The notes under the pieces: generated by a model
What the model saw: the letters and a program-made list of their open reading frames with translations, nothing else
What the model was told of the DNA's origin: nothing
Database searches by the model: none
Program-made: the position numbers and the translations under genes
DNA from: Cupriavidus sp. AU9028
Lineage (GTDB): Bacteria > Pseudomonadota > Gammaproteobacteria > Burkholderiales > Burkholderiaceae
Reading direction: 5' to 3'
DNA length: 64,000 nucleotides
Assembly (NCBI RefSeq): GCF_019795295.1
Contig: NZ_JAIMCG010000022.1
Location: 1 to 64,000 of the forward strand
Shown: positions 14,312 to 22,934 of the stretch, piece after piece
How the letters are laid out: each line of letters starts with the position of its first letter
How positions within the stretch are numbered: the stretch's first letter is position 1

Positions 14312-14520
14312 ATGCTATGGATCGACAAGGCGGGCCAATGGGCGCGGCGCCTGCGCCAGCACGCACTGACGCTATGGTTCTCACGCTCTCATCGGGACAC
14401 GCCCTGGCATGCCAGGGCCATGGCCGTCGCCGTGGTGGCCTACGCGCCATCGTCATCGTGCTGCTGTGGATACCGGCCGCGGCAGTGTGCATTGTTGCAC
14501 TGCGCGCCATGCTGCAATGA
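14312..14520 (+). pseudogene. DUF1232 (YkvA-like) membrane protein relic with internal deletion
   Basis: The frame starting at 14312 encodes WARRLRQHALTLWF, TPWHARAMAVAVVAYA, which looks like the N-terminus of DUF1232 proteins. In intact relatives this is followed by a conserved LSPIDLIPDF block and a Leu-Asp-Asp motif. Here that block is absent. Reading continues instead in the next frame as AIVIVLLWIPAAAVCIVAL, like the C-terminal membrane segment of the family, ending with TGA at 14520. The join lies near 14448-14460. The simplest reading is an internal deletion that removed roughly half the gene and shifted the frame. The family assignment is from memory of its motifs. A short real membrane peptide cannot be excluded. 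Confidence 0.5.
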
Positions 14521-14529
14521 CGCCGCGGG

Positions 14530-14973
14530 CTACCGGGCCTCGGAATTGCCTCGCGTGTCCACCCCGACGGCATGCTCGTACACCATCTTGCCGCCCAGCC
14601 AGCCTGAGGCGCCGAGCAGTGCGATCGAGGCGAGCGACAGCCAAACCAGCATCTCCGAGGGCTGGCGCAGCCGCAGCCACAGGTTGACGATGTAGAGCGC
14701 GACCACCGCCAGATTGATCGCCATGTGCATCAACGCGATACGGCGCGGGCGGCCGGACAACGACAGCATGTCGATGGTCCCGGGAACGGCGGCGATCAGC
14801 GCGCCGACGATGCCGCCCGCCATGGTGTAGCGGGCCACCACCTCCCAGGCGGGATCGGTGCCGCCGAAGACGCGCACCAGATCGCAGACGAACGAGAATA
14901 GCCACAACCCGATGGGGAGCGTGATCAGCATCGGGTGGATTGGGTGCTTGCGGATGCTTGCCGGGGTCTGCAT
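14530..14973 (-). CDS. DUF2231-type integral membrane protein
   Basis: The 147-residue protein starts at the ATG at 14973, directly after a strong GGAGGAACCACC ribosome-binding site. It begins MQTPASIRKHPIHPMLITLPIGLW, with the HPIHPMLxxxPIG motif of DUF2231 proteins. Four hydrophobic segments follow, around residues 15-35, 50-68, 82-100 and 110-128. Its biochemical role is unknown. A far longer frame continues upstream of this start, but it lies antisense to the acyl-CoA dehydrogenase genes and is not coding. Confidence 0.85.
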   Translation of the reverse strand: MQTPASIRKHPIHPMLITLPIGLWLFSFVCDLVRVFGGTDPAWEVVARYTMAGGIVGALIAAVPGTIDMLSLSGRPRRIALMHMAINLAVVALYIVNLWLRLRQPSEMLVWLSLASIALLGASGWLGGKMVYEHAVGVDTRGNSEAR

Positions 14974-15044
14974 GGTGGTTCCTCCGTACGCGAACAGCTT
15001 CGCCCCACGCAACAACCATGCCGCCCGCAGCCAGGCAGGTGAGA

Positions 15045-16034
15045 CTACTGCTTGGGAATCCCGGCCAGCGCCGCCGCGGCGGACCAGCGCTTGATCTCGT
15101 CGAGCTGGAACTGGCGCAGCACTTCCGGCCCGCCGGCGAAGATCTGCCCATTGGTGCGGGCAATGAAGGCCTCCGCATCCTTGCCCTTGAAGATCTCCAC
15201 CGCGGCGTTGCCGAGCCTGGCGACGATCTCGCGCGGCGTTTTGGCCGGAGCGAACAGCGACACCCAATTGACCATGTAGTAATCCTTGAAGCCCAGTTCC
15301 TGCAGCGTGGGCACATCGGGCTGGACCGACAGCCGCTTGTCGCCGGCCACTGCGAGGATGCGCGTCTTGCCCGCCTGTGCCAGCGCGGCCGCCGCGGTGT
15401 AGTCCGACATGGCGAAGTCCACTTGCCCGCCCGCGAGGTCGGCCACCGCAGGCGCCGCGCCCTTGTACGGGATCGCCACGGCGGTCACGCCCGCCTGCTT
15501 CAGGAAGAGCTCGGTCGCGATCTGGTAGGAGGCCGAGCCCGAGCCATAGCTCAGCTTGCCCGGGTTCGCCTTTGCCGCCCGCACGAGATCCTGCACGGTG
15601 CGGTAGGGCGAGCTCGCCGGCACCGACAGCACCATGGCGCCGTAGTACAGACGCGCAACCGGCGCGAAGTCCTTGACCGGGTCGTAGGGCAGCGACTTGA
15701 ACTGCGCCACATTGGTGGCCATCGGCGAATTGCTGGCGAGAAACAGCGTATGCCCGTCCGGATCGGCGCGGGCCACCGCCTGCGCGGCGATGAAGCTGTT
15801 GGCGCCGGGCCGGTTCTCCACGACGAAGGACTGGCCGAAGCGCGCCTCCAGCTGTTGGGCGAGGAAGCGTGCAGTACTGTCCGAGCCTGTGCCGGGCGGG
15901 AACGACACGATGATCTTCACCGGGCGGCTGGGATAGCTGGCCGCGTCCGCCAGCGCGACGGCGGGCATGCACAGCAGCAACGGCAAGAGCGGCTTCGAGA
16001 GGGTACGCAAGGTGGCGCGCAGGAAGAAGCGCAT
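15045..16034 (-). CDS. Bug/TctC-family periplasmic substrate-binding protein
   Basis: The protein has 329 residues with a signal peptide (MRFFLRATLRT...LLLCMPAVALADA). It carries family hallmarks: YPSRPVKIIVSFPPGTGSD, VENRPGANS, DGHTLFLASNS, VAIPYKGAAP and DVPTLQELG. These proteins capture carboxylates in the periplasm for tripartite tricarboxylate transporters. No TctA/TctB membrane genes are near, as is common for this expanded Burkholderiales family. The start at 16034 follows GGAGACCTG and gives a clean signal peptide. It is divergent from the acyl-CoA dehydrogenase operon across 295 bp, suggesting shared control and a substrate fed into that pathway. Confidence 0.93.
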   Translation of the reverse strand: MRFFLRATLRTLSKPLLPLLLCMPAVALADAASYPSRPVKIIVSFPPGTGSDSTARFLAQQLEARFGQSFVVENRPGANSFIAAQAVARADPDGHTLFLASNSPMATNVAQFKSLPYDPVKDFAPVARLYYGAMVLSVPASSPYRTVQDLVRAAKANPGKLSYGSGSASYQIATELFLKQAGVTAVAIPYKGAAPAVADLAGGQVDFAMSDYTAAAALAQAGKTRILAVAGDKRLSVQPDVPTLQELGFKDYYMVNWVSLFAPAKTPREIVARLGNAAVEIFKGKDAEAFIARTNGQIFAGGPEVLRQFQLDEIKRWSAAAALAGIPKQ

Positions 16035-16329
16035 GGACAGGTCTCCTGGCTGGCGGTGTCTCCCGCCCTGATCGTTCGAGGTTGCAGCGTAAGTCTCCTC
16101 TTCCGCTGCCCGCAATTCTGTCTCCGGCATATCGACTATGCCGCTGCCGCATGTGCAGGCGCCACGGGGTGACCATGGCACGCACCACCGTCATCGCGCC
16201 GGGAGCCGCGCCAGCGGCCGAATTATCGTTATGCCTTCCACGCGATGGATGCAGACCGGGCCTGCCGACTAAGCTGCATCCGTCCTCGCTTCGCAAGCGG
16301 CGAGCCAACATCCGAACACAGGAGAGGGC

Positions 16330-17481
16330 GTGGAGACCGCCAGCAAGATCGTCATTCAACCCGCGGCGCCGGACGGCGACCTCGCCCCGCTGCGGCAGCA
16401 GGTGCGCGCATTCCTCGCCCGCACCATCCCGGACCGGCCCGCGCCATTGCGCGCGAAGAGCTGGTCCGGCTACGACCCAGCCTTCAGCCGCGCGCTGGGG
16501 GAACAGGGCTGGATCGGCATGACCTGGCCAAAGGCCTACGGCGGTGGCGAGCGGTCCATGCTGGAGCGCTATGTCGTGCTGGAGGAGCTGCTGGCCGCCG
16601 GAGCGCCAGTCGGCGGCCACTGGGTGGCCGAACGCCAGAGCGGCCCGCTGCTGATGCGCTATGCCGATCCGGAGGTCGCGCGCGAGATCGTGCCGCGCAT
16701 CTGCAAGGGCGAGCTGCGGTTCTGCATCGGCATGAGCGAGCCGGACTCCGGGTCGGACCTGGCGTCCATCCGCACCCGCGCCGACCGCGTGGAGGGCGGC
16801 TGGGTGGTCAACGGCACCAAGCTGTGGACCTCCAACGCGCACCACTCGCAATACATGATCGCGCTGGTTCGCACCGACCGCAGCGCCGCCGACAAGCACC
16901 AGGGGCTGTCCCAGTTCCTGATCGACATGCGCTCGGAGGGCCTGCAGGTACGGCCCATCCGCAATCTCGCCGGGGACGAGGGCTTCAACGAAGTGGTGTT
17001 CGACAACGTCTTCGTGCCGCAGCGCATGCTGATTGGCACGGAGGGGGAGGGGTGGGCGCAGGTGACGGCCGAGCTTACCTTCGAGCGCAGCGGGCCGGAG
17101 CGCTATCTCAGCAGCTATGCCCTGCTGGCCGAAATGGTGGCGCATGCCGATGCCGACGATCCCCGCCACGCCGTCGAGCTGGGCCACCTGATTGCCGAAC
17201 TGTCGACGTTGCGCCAGATGTCGCGCGGCATCGCCGCCATGCTGAACCGTGGCGAGAATCCGCAGCTGGCCGCCGCCAACGTCAAGGACCTGGGGGCGCT
17301 GTTCGAGCAGCGCATTCCGGAAGTGGCGCACCAGCTGTTCGACCACGCGATGCTGCCGGATGACGACCCCTTCGTCGCCACGCATTGCTATCTGACACAG
17401 GTGGTGCCGTCGTTCTCGCTGCGCGGCGGCACCCGCGAGATCCTGCGCGGCATCATTGCCAAGGGGCTGGGAATCCGATGA
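16330..17481 (+). CDS. Acyl-CoA dehydrogenase, subunit 1
   Basis: The 383-residue flavoprotein starts at a GTG preceded by GGAGAGGGC. Family signatures are MTWPKAYGGGERS, FCIGMSEPDSGSDLASIRT (FAD/substrate loop), NGTKLWTSNAHHSQYM and a C-terminal FSLRGGTREILRGIIAKGLGIR. It should oxidise an acyl-CoA to an enoyl-CoA, passing electrons to electron-transfer flavoprotein. It overlaps the next acyl-CoA dehydrogenase gene by four bases (ATGA). The pair looks like a two-subunit enzyme of the kind used for branched or cyclic acyl-CoAs. The substrate is not known. Confidence 0.92.
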   Translation: METASKIVIQPAAPDGDLAPLRQQVRAFLARTIPDRPAPLRAKSWSGYDPAFSRALGEQGWIGMTWPKAYGGGERSMLERYVVLEELLAAGAPVGGHWVAERQSGPLLMRYADPEVAREIVPRICKGELRFCIGMSEPDSGSDLASIRTRADRVEGGWVVNGTKLWTSNAHHSQYMIALVRTDRSAADKHQGLSQFLIDMRSEGLQVRPIRNLAGDEGFNEVVFDNVFVPQRMLIGTEGEGWAQVTAELTFERSGPERYLSSYALLAEMVAHADADDPRHAVELGHLIAELSTLRQMSRGIAAMLNRGENPQLAAANVKDLGALFEQRIPEVAHQLFDHAMLPDDDPFVATHCYLTQVVPSFSLRGGTREILRGIIAKGLGIR

Positions 17482-18554
17482 GCGAACTCCAACAGATGCT
17501 GACCGACAGCGCGCAACGGCTGTTCGGCAAGGAAGTCACGGTGGCGCAGATCGAAGCCGCCGAACGGGGGGAATGGCCCGCTCCGCTGTGGCGCACGGTC
17601 GAGGACAGCGGGCTGCCGCGCATCTTCGCGCCCGAAGCCGCCGATGGCGCGGAGGCGAGCTGGCTCGAGGCGCTGCCGGCCCTGCTGGCGGCGGGGCGGG
17701 CGCTGGCGCCGCTGCCCTTCGTCGATACGGCACTGTGCGGCTGGGTGCTGGCGCGGCTGGCCATGCCCATGCCGGACGGCCCGCTGACGCTCGGACAGCC
17801 GTCCTCCGGCGCCGTGGCCAGCAACGGCTCGGGCCAATGGGTGTTCGACGGCGAAGTGCAGGCGCCGTGGGGACGGCATGCCAGCCATGTGTTGCTGCGT
17901 GCAGAGGCCGGAGATATTGCCGGAGGCAGCATCTGGCTGCTGTTGCCCACCAGCGGCGCTGCGGTAGAGCCGGGCAAGAACCTCGCGGGCGAACCGCGCG
18001 ACACGCTGCGCTTCCAGTCGTGCACTGCGATTGCCGCCGCCGACGACGGCGCCGCTGCCGGCCTTGGCGACGACGCCGCGCCCCGGGCGCTCGGCGCGCT
18101 TGCCCGCGCGATCCAGATTGCTGGCGTGCTCGAACGCGTGCTGGACCAGACCGTGCAGTACGCCGGCGAACGCACCCAGTTCGGCAAGCCGATCGGCAAG
18201 TTCCAGGCGATCCAGCAGCAACTGGCGGTGCTGGCCAACGAGGTGGTCGCGGCGCGCATGGCCGTCGCCACCGCCTGTGCGCAGATGCACGAGCCGGGGT
18301 GGTTGTGGCATGCCATGGTGGCCAAGGTGATCTGCGGCCATGCCGCCGGTCGCGTCGCCGCCATCGCGCATCAGGTGCACGGCGCGATCGGCTTTACCTA
18401 CGAGCACAGCCTGCATTTCGCCACGCGCCGTCTGTGGAGCTGGCGCGCTGAATACGGCAACGAGGCGCACTGGTCGCGGGCCATCGGCGCACGGGCGATC
18501 CAGCGTGGCGCGGCTGCGCTGTGGCCGGACATCACGGGCACGAGCGCCAGCTGA
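17478..18554 (+). CDS. Acyl-CoA dehydrogenase, subunit 2 (divergent partner)
   Basis: This 358-residue protein starts at the ATG overlapping the stop codon of subunit 1. The fold shows mainly in the C-terminal half: QYAGERTQFGKPIGKFQAIQ (about 230-250) and HQVHGAIGFTYEHSLHFATRRLW near the end. The middle beta domain is poorly conserved. A less conserved subunit coupled to a canonical one is the pattern of heteromeric acyl-CoA dehydrogenases, in which each chain supplies part of the FAD site. Function as a partner of the preceding protein is inferred. Confidence 0.9.
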   Translation: MSELQQMLTDSAQRLFGKEVTVAQIEAAERGEWPAPLWRTVEDSGLPRIFAPEAADGAEASWLEALPALLAAGRALAPLPFVDTALCGWVLARLAMPMPDGPLTLGQPSSGAVASNGSGQWVFDGEVQAPWGRHASHVLLRAEAGDIAGGSIWLLLPTSGAAVEPGKNLAGEPRDTLRFQSCTAIAAADDGAAAGLGDDAAPRALGALARAIQIAGVLERVLDQTVQYAGERTQFGKPIGKFQAIQQQLAVLANEVVAARMAVATACAQMHEPGWLWHAMVAKVICGHAAGRVAAIAHQVHGAIGFTYEHSLHFATRRLWSWRAEYGNEAHWSRAIGARAIQRGAAALWPDITGTSAS

Positions 18555-18572
18555 CATGGATTGAGCGCCTTG

Positions 18573-18685
18573 CCCTCTGCCCCAGCCCCTCTCCGCCAGG
18601 CGGGCGAGGGGAGCAACCCGACGACACATGCCAGGCCAACGGTTTTCCCCTCGCCCCTTCAAGGGAGGAGGGCCGGGGAGAGGGG
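18573..18685. repeat. Two inverted CCCCTC...GAGGGG intergenic hairpin repeats
   Basis: Two GC-rich units with the arrangement CCCCTC...GAGGGG lie at about 18585-18612 and 18647-18685, each able to form a hairpin. They sit between the acyl-CoA dehydrogenase operon and the next Bug gene. A third related unit is at 59244. They look like dispersed palindromic (REP-like) elements. Confidence 0.6.
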
Positions 18686-18734
18686 TTGGTCTTGCAACTG
18701 AACCCGCCCACAAAAAAGACAGAGAGGAGACACC

Positions 18735-19706
18735 ATGCGACCACTGGCAAGCCTGCTTGCAGGTCTGATGCTGCTTGCGGCCCACCCCGCGGCCAAGGCG
18801 ACCGATTCGGCGACGGACTTTCCCTCGAAGCCGATCCGCGTGATCGTGCCGTTCACCTCCGGCAGCGGTTCGGATTCGTCGGCGCGCTATTACGGTGAAG
18901 CGCTCGGCAAGGCGCTCGGGCAACCGGTGGTGGTCGAGAACCGCCCGGGGGCCAACGGCGTCATCGGCATCCAGGCGCTGAAGAACGCGCCCGCCGACGG
19001 GCACACCATTCTGCTCGCCAGCAACTCGCCGATTTCGGTCAATCCCATCGTCATGAAGAACTTGCCCTACGACCCGATGGCGGACCTGCGCCCCGTCGCC
19101 GGGCTGAGCCGCAACATGAACGTCTTCATCACCGCGGTGGACTCGCCGCTCAGGTCGATGGACGACGTCGTCGCCGCGGCAAAGCAGGGCAACGGCCTGC
19201 CGGTGGCGACCTACTCGGCGGGCTATCAGCTGGCCGCCGCGTGGTTCGCCAACCTTGCCGGCGCCCGCTTCGTCAACGTGCCCTACAAGGGTCAGGCGCA
19301 GATCATGACCGACATCATGGGCAAGCAGCTGCAACTGGCGCTGGTCGACACCGGTGGCGCGCTGACCCTGATCCGGCAGGGCAAGCTGCGCGCGCTGGCG
19401 GTGTCCGGCGAGCAGCGTCACCCGGACCTGCCTGACGTGCCGACGGTGCGCGAGCTCGGCTACCCGGACTACCGGCAATACAGCTGGGTTTCGTTCTACG
19501 TGCGCGCCGAAACGCCGGACGCGATCACCGACAAGCTGGCCGCGGCGATGCAGCGTGTACTGAAGACGCCCGAATCGCAGGCGTTCATGCGCGCCAAGGG
19601 CAGCGACCTGATGCCTTACCCGCCCGCCGAAATGCGCGCGTTCCAGCAGGCAGAAGTGGACCGCTTCCGCCGCGTGGCGGCCGCAGCCGGGATTCGCGCC
19701 GAATGA
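18735..19706 (+). CDS. Bug/TctC-family periplasmic substrate-binding protein
   Basis: The protein has 323 residues with a signal peptide (MRPLASLLAGLMLLAAHPAAKA). Hallmarks include FPSKPIRVIVPFTSGSGSD, VVENRPGANG, DGHTILLASNSPIS, FVNVPYKGQAQ and DLPDVPTVRELGYPD. It should bind a carboxylate in the periplasm. An AGAGAGGAGACACC ribosome-binding site precedes the ATG. It ends five bases before the converging LysR gene and shares its direction with the acyl-CoA dehydrogenases. It is much like the protein at 15045-16034, so the pair may be paralogs serving one pathway. Confidence 0.93.
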   Translation: MRPLASLLAGLMLLAAHPAAKATDSATDFPSKPIRVIVPFTSGSGSDSSARYYGEALGKALGQPVVVENRPGANGVIGIQALKNAPADGHTILLASNSPISVNPIVMKNLPYDPMADLRPVAGLSRNMNVFITAVDSPLRSMDDVVAAAKQGNGLPVATYSAGYQLAAAWFANLAGARFVNVPYKGQAQIMTDIMGKQLQLALVDTGGALTLIRQGKLRALAVSGEQRHPDLPDVPTVRELGYPDYRQYSWVSFYVRAETPDAITDKLAAAMQRVLKTPESQAFMRAKGSDLMPYPPAEMRAFQQAEVDRFRRVAAAAGIRAE

Positions 19707-19711
19707 GCGCC

Positions 19712-20686
19712 CTAGACTGCCAGGCCGCGCGCCACCGACGTCAGCATCGTCCGAAGCAGCGAAACGAAGGGATGCGAATGCACGTTGTTGTGCCAGCACA
19801 GATGAACCGGCAGCGACAGCGCGGGGTCGTCGATGGCGATGAATCGCACGCCGGGATGGCGGCACAGCACCGGCGCGAGATAGCGCGGCACCATCGCATA
19901 CAGATCGGTGCCGGTGATGGCATCGGCCACCGCCAGATAGCTGGTCAGCGTGCAGTCCACCATGCGCTGCACGCCATGCCCGGTGAAGTAGCGGTCCACC
20001 ATGCGCGTGATCACGCCGAACTGCGAGATGTCGAGGCAAGGCAGGGCGGCGAGGTCGGCGGCGCTGGGCGCATCGCGCAAGCGCGTATTGCCGGCATCGC
20101 AGAGGCAGCCGAACTGCGCGTGGAACAGCAGCTCCGAGCGCAACGCATCCGATTCGACAGGATAGAAGGCCACCATCGCGTCGATCGCCCCGCTGGTCAT
20201 CGCGCTCAGGCCGCTGGGCAACGGCACCGGATGCAGCCGCACACGGGCGCGGGGGGCCACGCGGCGCAGCTCCGCCAGGAAGGCGGGCGCGATCAGCGCC
20301 TGCAGGGAGTCGTTGATGCCGATGGCGTAGGAGCCGGTCTCCTGCGCCGGGTCGTAGTGCTCGATCTGCGTGTAGATGCTCTCGATGGTGCGCAGCGCTG
20401 CCTCCAGCGCCGGGCGCAGCTCCTGCGCGCGCCGCGTCGGCAGCATCTTCAGGGCGCTCTTGATCAGCAGCGGGTCGCCCAGTTCCTCGCGCAGCCGCTC
20501 CAGCATCCGGCTGGTGGACGGCTGGCTGCTGTCCAGCCGCCGCGCCGCTTCGCTGACGCTGTTGGTCTCCAGCAGCGCCGCCAGCACCACCAGCAGGTTC
20601 AAGTCCTTCTGCCGCAGTTCCGCCAGCGGCAGGCGCCGCGCATCGCTGGCCCGGGCCGCGGCATCGTCGATATCAACTTGGGTCAT
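19712..20686 (-). CDS. LysR-family transcriptional regulator
   Basis: The 324-residue protein has an N-terminal helix-turn-helix of LysR type: LRQKDLNLLVVLAALLET, SVSEAARRLDSSQPSTSRMLERLREELGDPLL (about 25-75). A C-terminal periplasmic-binding-like effector domain follows. It is divergent from the enoyl-CoA hydratase operon across 111 bp, the usual LysR arrangement, and most likely controls that operon and perhaps the acyl-CoA dehydrogenase genes. The intergenic segment holds ATAACCGATTAT at 20718-20729, a possible dyad site. Confidence 0.92.
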   Translation of the reverse strand: MTQVDIDDAAARASDARRLPLAELRQKDLNLLVVLAALLETNSVSEAARRLDSSQPSTSRMLERLREELGDPLLIKSALKMLPTRRAQELRPALEAALRTIESIYTQIEHYDPAQETGSYAIGINDSLQALIAPAFLAELRRVAPRARVRLHPVPLPSGLSAMTSGAIDAMVAFYPVESDALRSELLFHAQFGCLCDAGNTRLRDAPSAADLAALPCLDISQFGVITRMVDRYFTGHGVQRMVDCTLTSYLAVADAITGTDLYAMVPRYLAPVLCRHPGVRFIAIDDPALSLPVHLCWHNNVHSHPFVSLLRTMLTSVARGLAV

Positions 20687-20797
20687 GGGAGGACGAGCGC
20701 TTCATGTTGAGTCAGGCATAACCGATTATCCAGATCCTTCGCCCCGGCAACCACCGGCACTTTCCCCAAGCCCAGCCGCCCCGCACCCAGGAGCCGC

Positions 20798-21601
20798 ATG
20801 ATGTCCCAACCCTCTCCCAGTCCGTCTTCGTCGTCGTCCGCACCGGACGCCGTGCATGTCAGCCGCGCCGGCCACGTAGCGACCGTCACGCTGAACCGGC
20901 CGCCGCACAACCATGTCGATCCCGGCTGCATGGCCGCGCTTGCAGATGCGCTTGATGAACTCGACCGGGACGACGACTGCCGCGCGGTCGTGCTCGCCGC
21001 GCAAGGCAAGTCCTTCTGCGCCGGCGCCGATTTCGGCGCGCAGGATGCCGGCATCGATCGCGATCCGGCTCCGTTCTATCGCCACGCGATGCGGCTGTTC
21101 CGCACGCGCAAGCCCATCGTCGCCGCCGTGCACGGGGCAGCGGTGGGCGCCGGCGCGGGGCTGGCGCTGGTCGCAGATTTCCGCGTCACCTGCCGCGAAG
21201 CGCGCTTCAGCGTCAATTTCAATCGGCTCGGCTTTCATCCCGGCTTCGGCCTGAGCCTGACGCTGCCACGGCTGATCGGCGAGCAGCGCGCCGCGCTGCT
21301 GTTCTATACCGGGCGCCGCATCGACGGCGAAACGGCCGTGCAGATGGGCCTGGCCGACGTGCTGGTGGAGCAGCAGGCCGTGCTGGAGCAAGCCCGCATC
21401 CTGGCCGAGGAAATCGCCGCCTCGGCGCCGCTGGCGGTGGAAAGCACCCGCGCCACGCTGCGCGCGGGTCTGGCCGACCGCATCGAAGTCGCCAACCGGC
21501 ACGAACTGGCGGTGCAGTTGACCCAGTTCCCTACCGAGGATTTCCGCGAGGGCGTGAAGGCGATGGCCGAACGCCGCCTGCCGCAATTTCACCGCCGCTA
21601 A
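20798..21601 (+). CDS. Enoyl-CoA hydratase/isomerase family protein
   Basis: The 267-residue crotonase-fold protein has GKSFCAGADFGA (first oxyanion-hole region), IVAAVHGAAVGAGAGLALVADFRV (second oxyanion segment) and ARFSVNFNRLGFHPGFGLSLTLPRLIG. It should hydrate or isomerise an enoyl-CoA in the same acid pathway as the acyl-CoA dehydrogenases upstream. The canonical catalytic glutamates are not obvious: the second is replaced around GFHPGFGLS, so another crotonase-type reaction is possible. AGGAGCCGC precedes the start, where two ATGs are adjacent and either may be used. It is first in a three-gene plus-strand operon. Confidence 0.9.
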   Translation: MMSQPSPSPSSSSSAPDAVHVSRAGHVATVTLNRPPHNHVDPGCMAALADALDELDRDDDCRAVVLAAQGKSFCAGADFGAQDAGIDRDPAPFYRHAMRLFRTRKPIVAAVHGAAVGAGAGLALVADFRVTCREARFSVNFNRLGFHPGFGLSLTLPRLIGEQRAALLFYTGRRIDGETAVQMGLADVLVEQQAVLEQARILAEEIAASAPLAVESTRATLRAGLADRIEVANRHELAVQLTQFPTEDFREGVKAMAERRLPQFHRR

Positions 21602-21632
21602 GCGCGGCACCAGCACGCAAGGAGCAAGATCC

Positions 21633-22871
21633 GTGGAAGCACGCAAGGCATGCCAGCAGCGGGCCGGGCACGACGCGCCCGTCCAGGACGGGCCGCTGCA
21701 AGGGGTCCGGGTACTCGATCTGTCGTCGGTGGTGCTCGGGCCGATGGGTACCCAGGTACTGGCCGACATGGGCGCGGACGTGATCAAGGTGGAAGCGCCC
21801 GAGGGCGACCTGATGCGCTCCAATGGGGTCGTCGAGCACGCCGGCATGAGTTCGATCTACCTGGCGCTGAACCGCAACAAGCGCTCGGTGGTGCTGGACC
21901 TGAAGCATCAGGACGGCATCGACGCGTTGCATGCGCTGATTCCCCGGGTGGACGTGCTCGTCCACAACATGCGCGTCGGCGCGATCGAGCGGCTGGGCCT
22001 GGGCTATGAGGCGGTCGCGCGCCTCAATCCGGGGATCGTCTACTGCGCGGCGACCGGCTTCGGCCAGGACGGTCCCGACCGCGACAAGCCGGCGTTCGAC
22101 GATATCGTCCAGGCCGCATGCGGGCTGGTCGGCGCGGGCTGCGCCACGGGCCAGGAGCCGGACTATCTGCCCAGCCTGATCGCCGACAAGACCACGGGCC
22201 TCGCCGTGGCGAACGCCGTGCTCGCGGCGCTGTTTCATCGCGAGCGCCATGGCGTGGGCCAGTACGTCGAAGTGCCGATGCTGGAAACCATGACGGCCTT
22301 CGTGCTGACGGAACATATGGGGGGCATGACCTTCCCCGCCTCGCAGGCGAAGGCCGGCTATGCACGGCTGCTGGAAGGCGGCCGCAAACCCGTGCGCACC
22401 GCGGACGGGTGGGCGAGCATGCTGCCCTATACCGAGCGCCACTGGAAGGCGTTCTTCCGCGAGATGGGCCGAGACGATCTGGCCCAGCGCTACAACATCG
22501 CCAGCCGGCGGGAGCGCAACGCCAACATCCGCGCGCTGTACGGCCACCTCGCCGAGCTTGCGCCACTACGCACTACTGAACAGTGGATGGCGCTGTGCGC
22601 GCAGCTGGATATTCCCGCCACGCCGATCTACCGTCTGGAGGACCTGCCGCGGCATCCTCACCTGCAGGCGGTAGGCATGTTCCAGGAATCGGTCCACCCG
22701 ACCGTCGGTCCCATTCGAGAGATCCGCCCGGCCACGCGCTTCTCCCGCACCCCGACCCGCATCCGCCGCCACGCGCCGGCGCTGGGGGAGCACACCGAGG
22801 AGGTGCTGCGCGAAGCGGGCGTGCCGGCGCAGCGCATCGAGACCATGCTGCAGCGAATGCGCGAAGGGTAA
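21633..22871 (+). CDS. Family III CoA-transferase (CaiB/BaiF type)
   Basis: The 412-residue protein starts at a GTG with AAGGAG eleven bases upstream. Family motifs are VRVLDLSSVVLGPMGTQVLADMGADVIKVE, NRNKRSVVLDLKHQDG, LGLGYEAVARLNPGIVYCAATGFGQDGP and a C-terminal LGEHTEEVLREAGV. Such enzymes move CoA between carboxylic acids through an enzyme-bound aspartyl intermediate. It lies 31 bases after the enoyl-CoA hydratase and probably activates the acid taken up through the Bug proteins. The acid itself is unknown. Confidence 0.92.
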   Translation: MEARKACQQRAGHDAPVQDGPLQGVRVLDLSSVVLGPMGTQVLADMGADVIKVEAPEGDLMRSNGVVEHAGMSSIYLALNRNKRSVVLDLKHQDGIDALHALIPRVDVLVHNMRVGAIERLGLGYEAVARLNPGIVYCAATGFGQDGPDRDKPAFDDIVQAACGLVGAGCATGQEPDYLPSLIADKTTGLAVANAVLAALFHRERHGVGQYVEVPMLETMTAFVLTEHMGGMTFPASQAKAGYARLLEGGRKPVRTADGWASMLPYTERHWKAFFREMGRDDLAQRYNIASRRERNANIRALYGHLAELAPLRTTEQWMALCAQLDIPATPIYRLEDLPRHPHLQAVGMFQESVHPTVGPIREIRPATRFSRTPTRIRRHAPALGEHTEEVLREAGVPAQRIETMLQRMREG

Positions 22872-22934
22872 ACTCGAGCCAGCGTTTTCCCGAACGCCAT
22901 CCGTCCGTACCGACACCGGAGCAAGCCCGTCACC

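Noticed and set aside
16035-16329. Possible small gene between the Bug and acyl-CoA dehydrogenase genes
   Set aside because: Frames here are short and have no ribosome-binding site or domain. The gap is better explained as a divergent promoter.
14974-17385. Long minus-strand frame extending upstream of the DUF2231 gene
   Set aside because: It runs antisense to the Bug and acyl-CoA dehydrogenase genes. Only the part from 14973 down matches a family and has a ribosome-binding site.
18573-18685. CRISPR-like or tandem repeat
   Set aside because: Only two inverted GC-rich units without regular spacers are present. They are palindromic intergenic elements.
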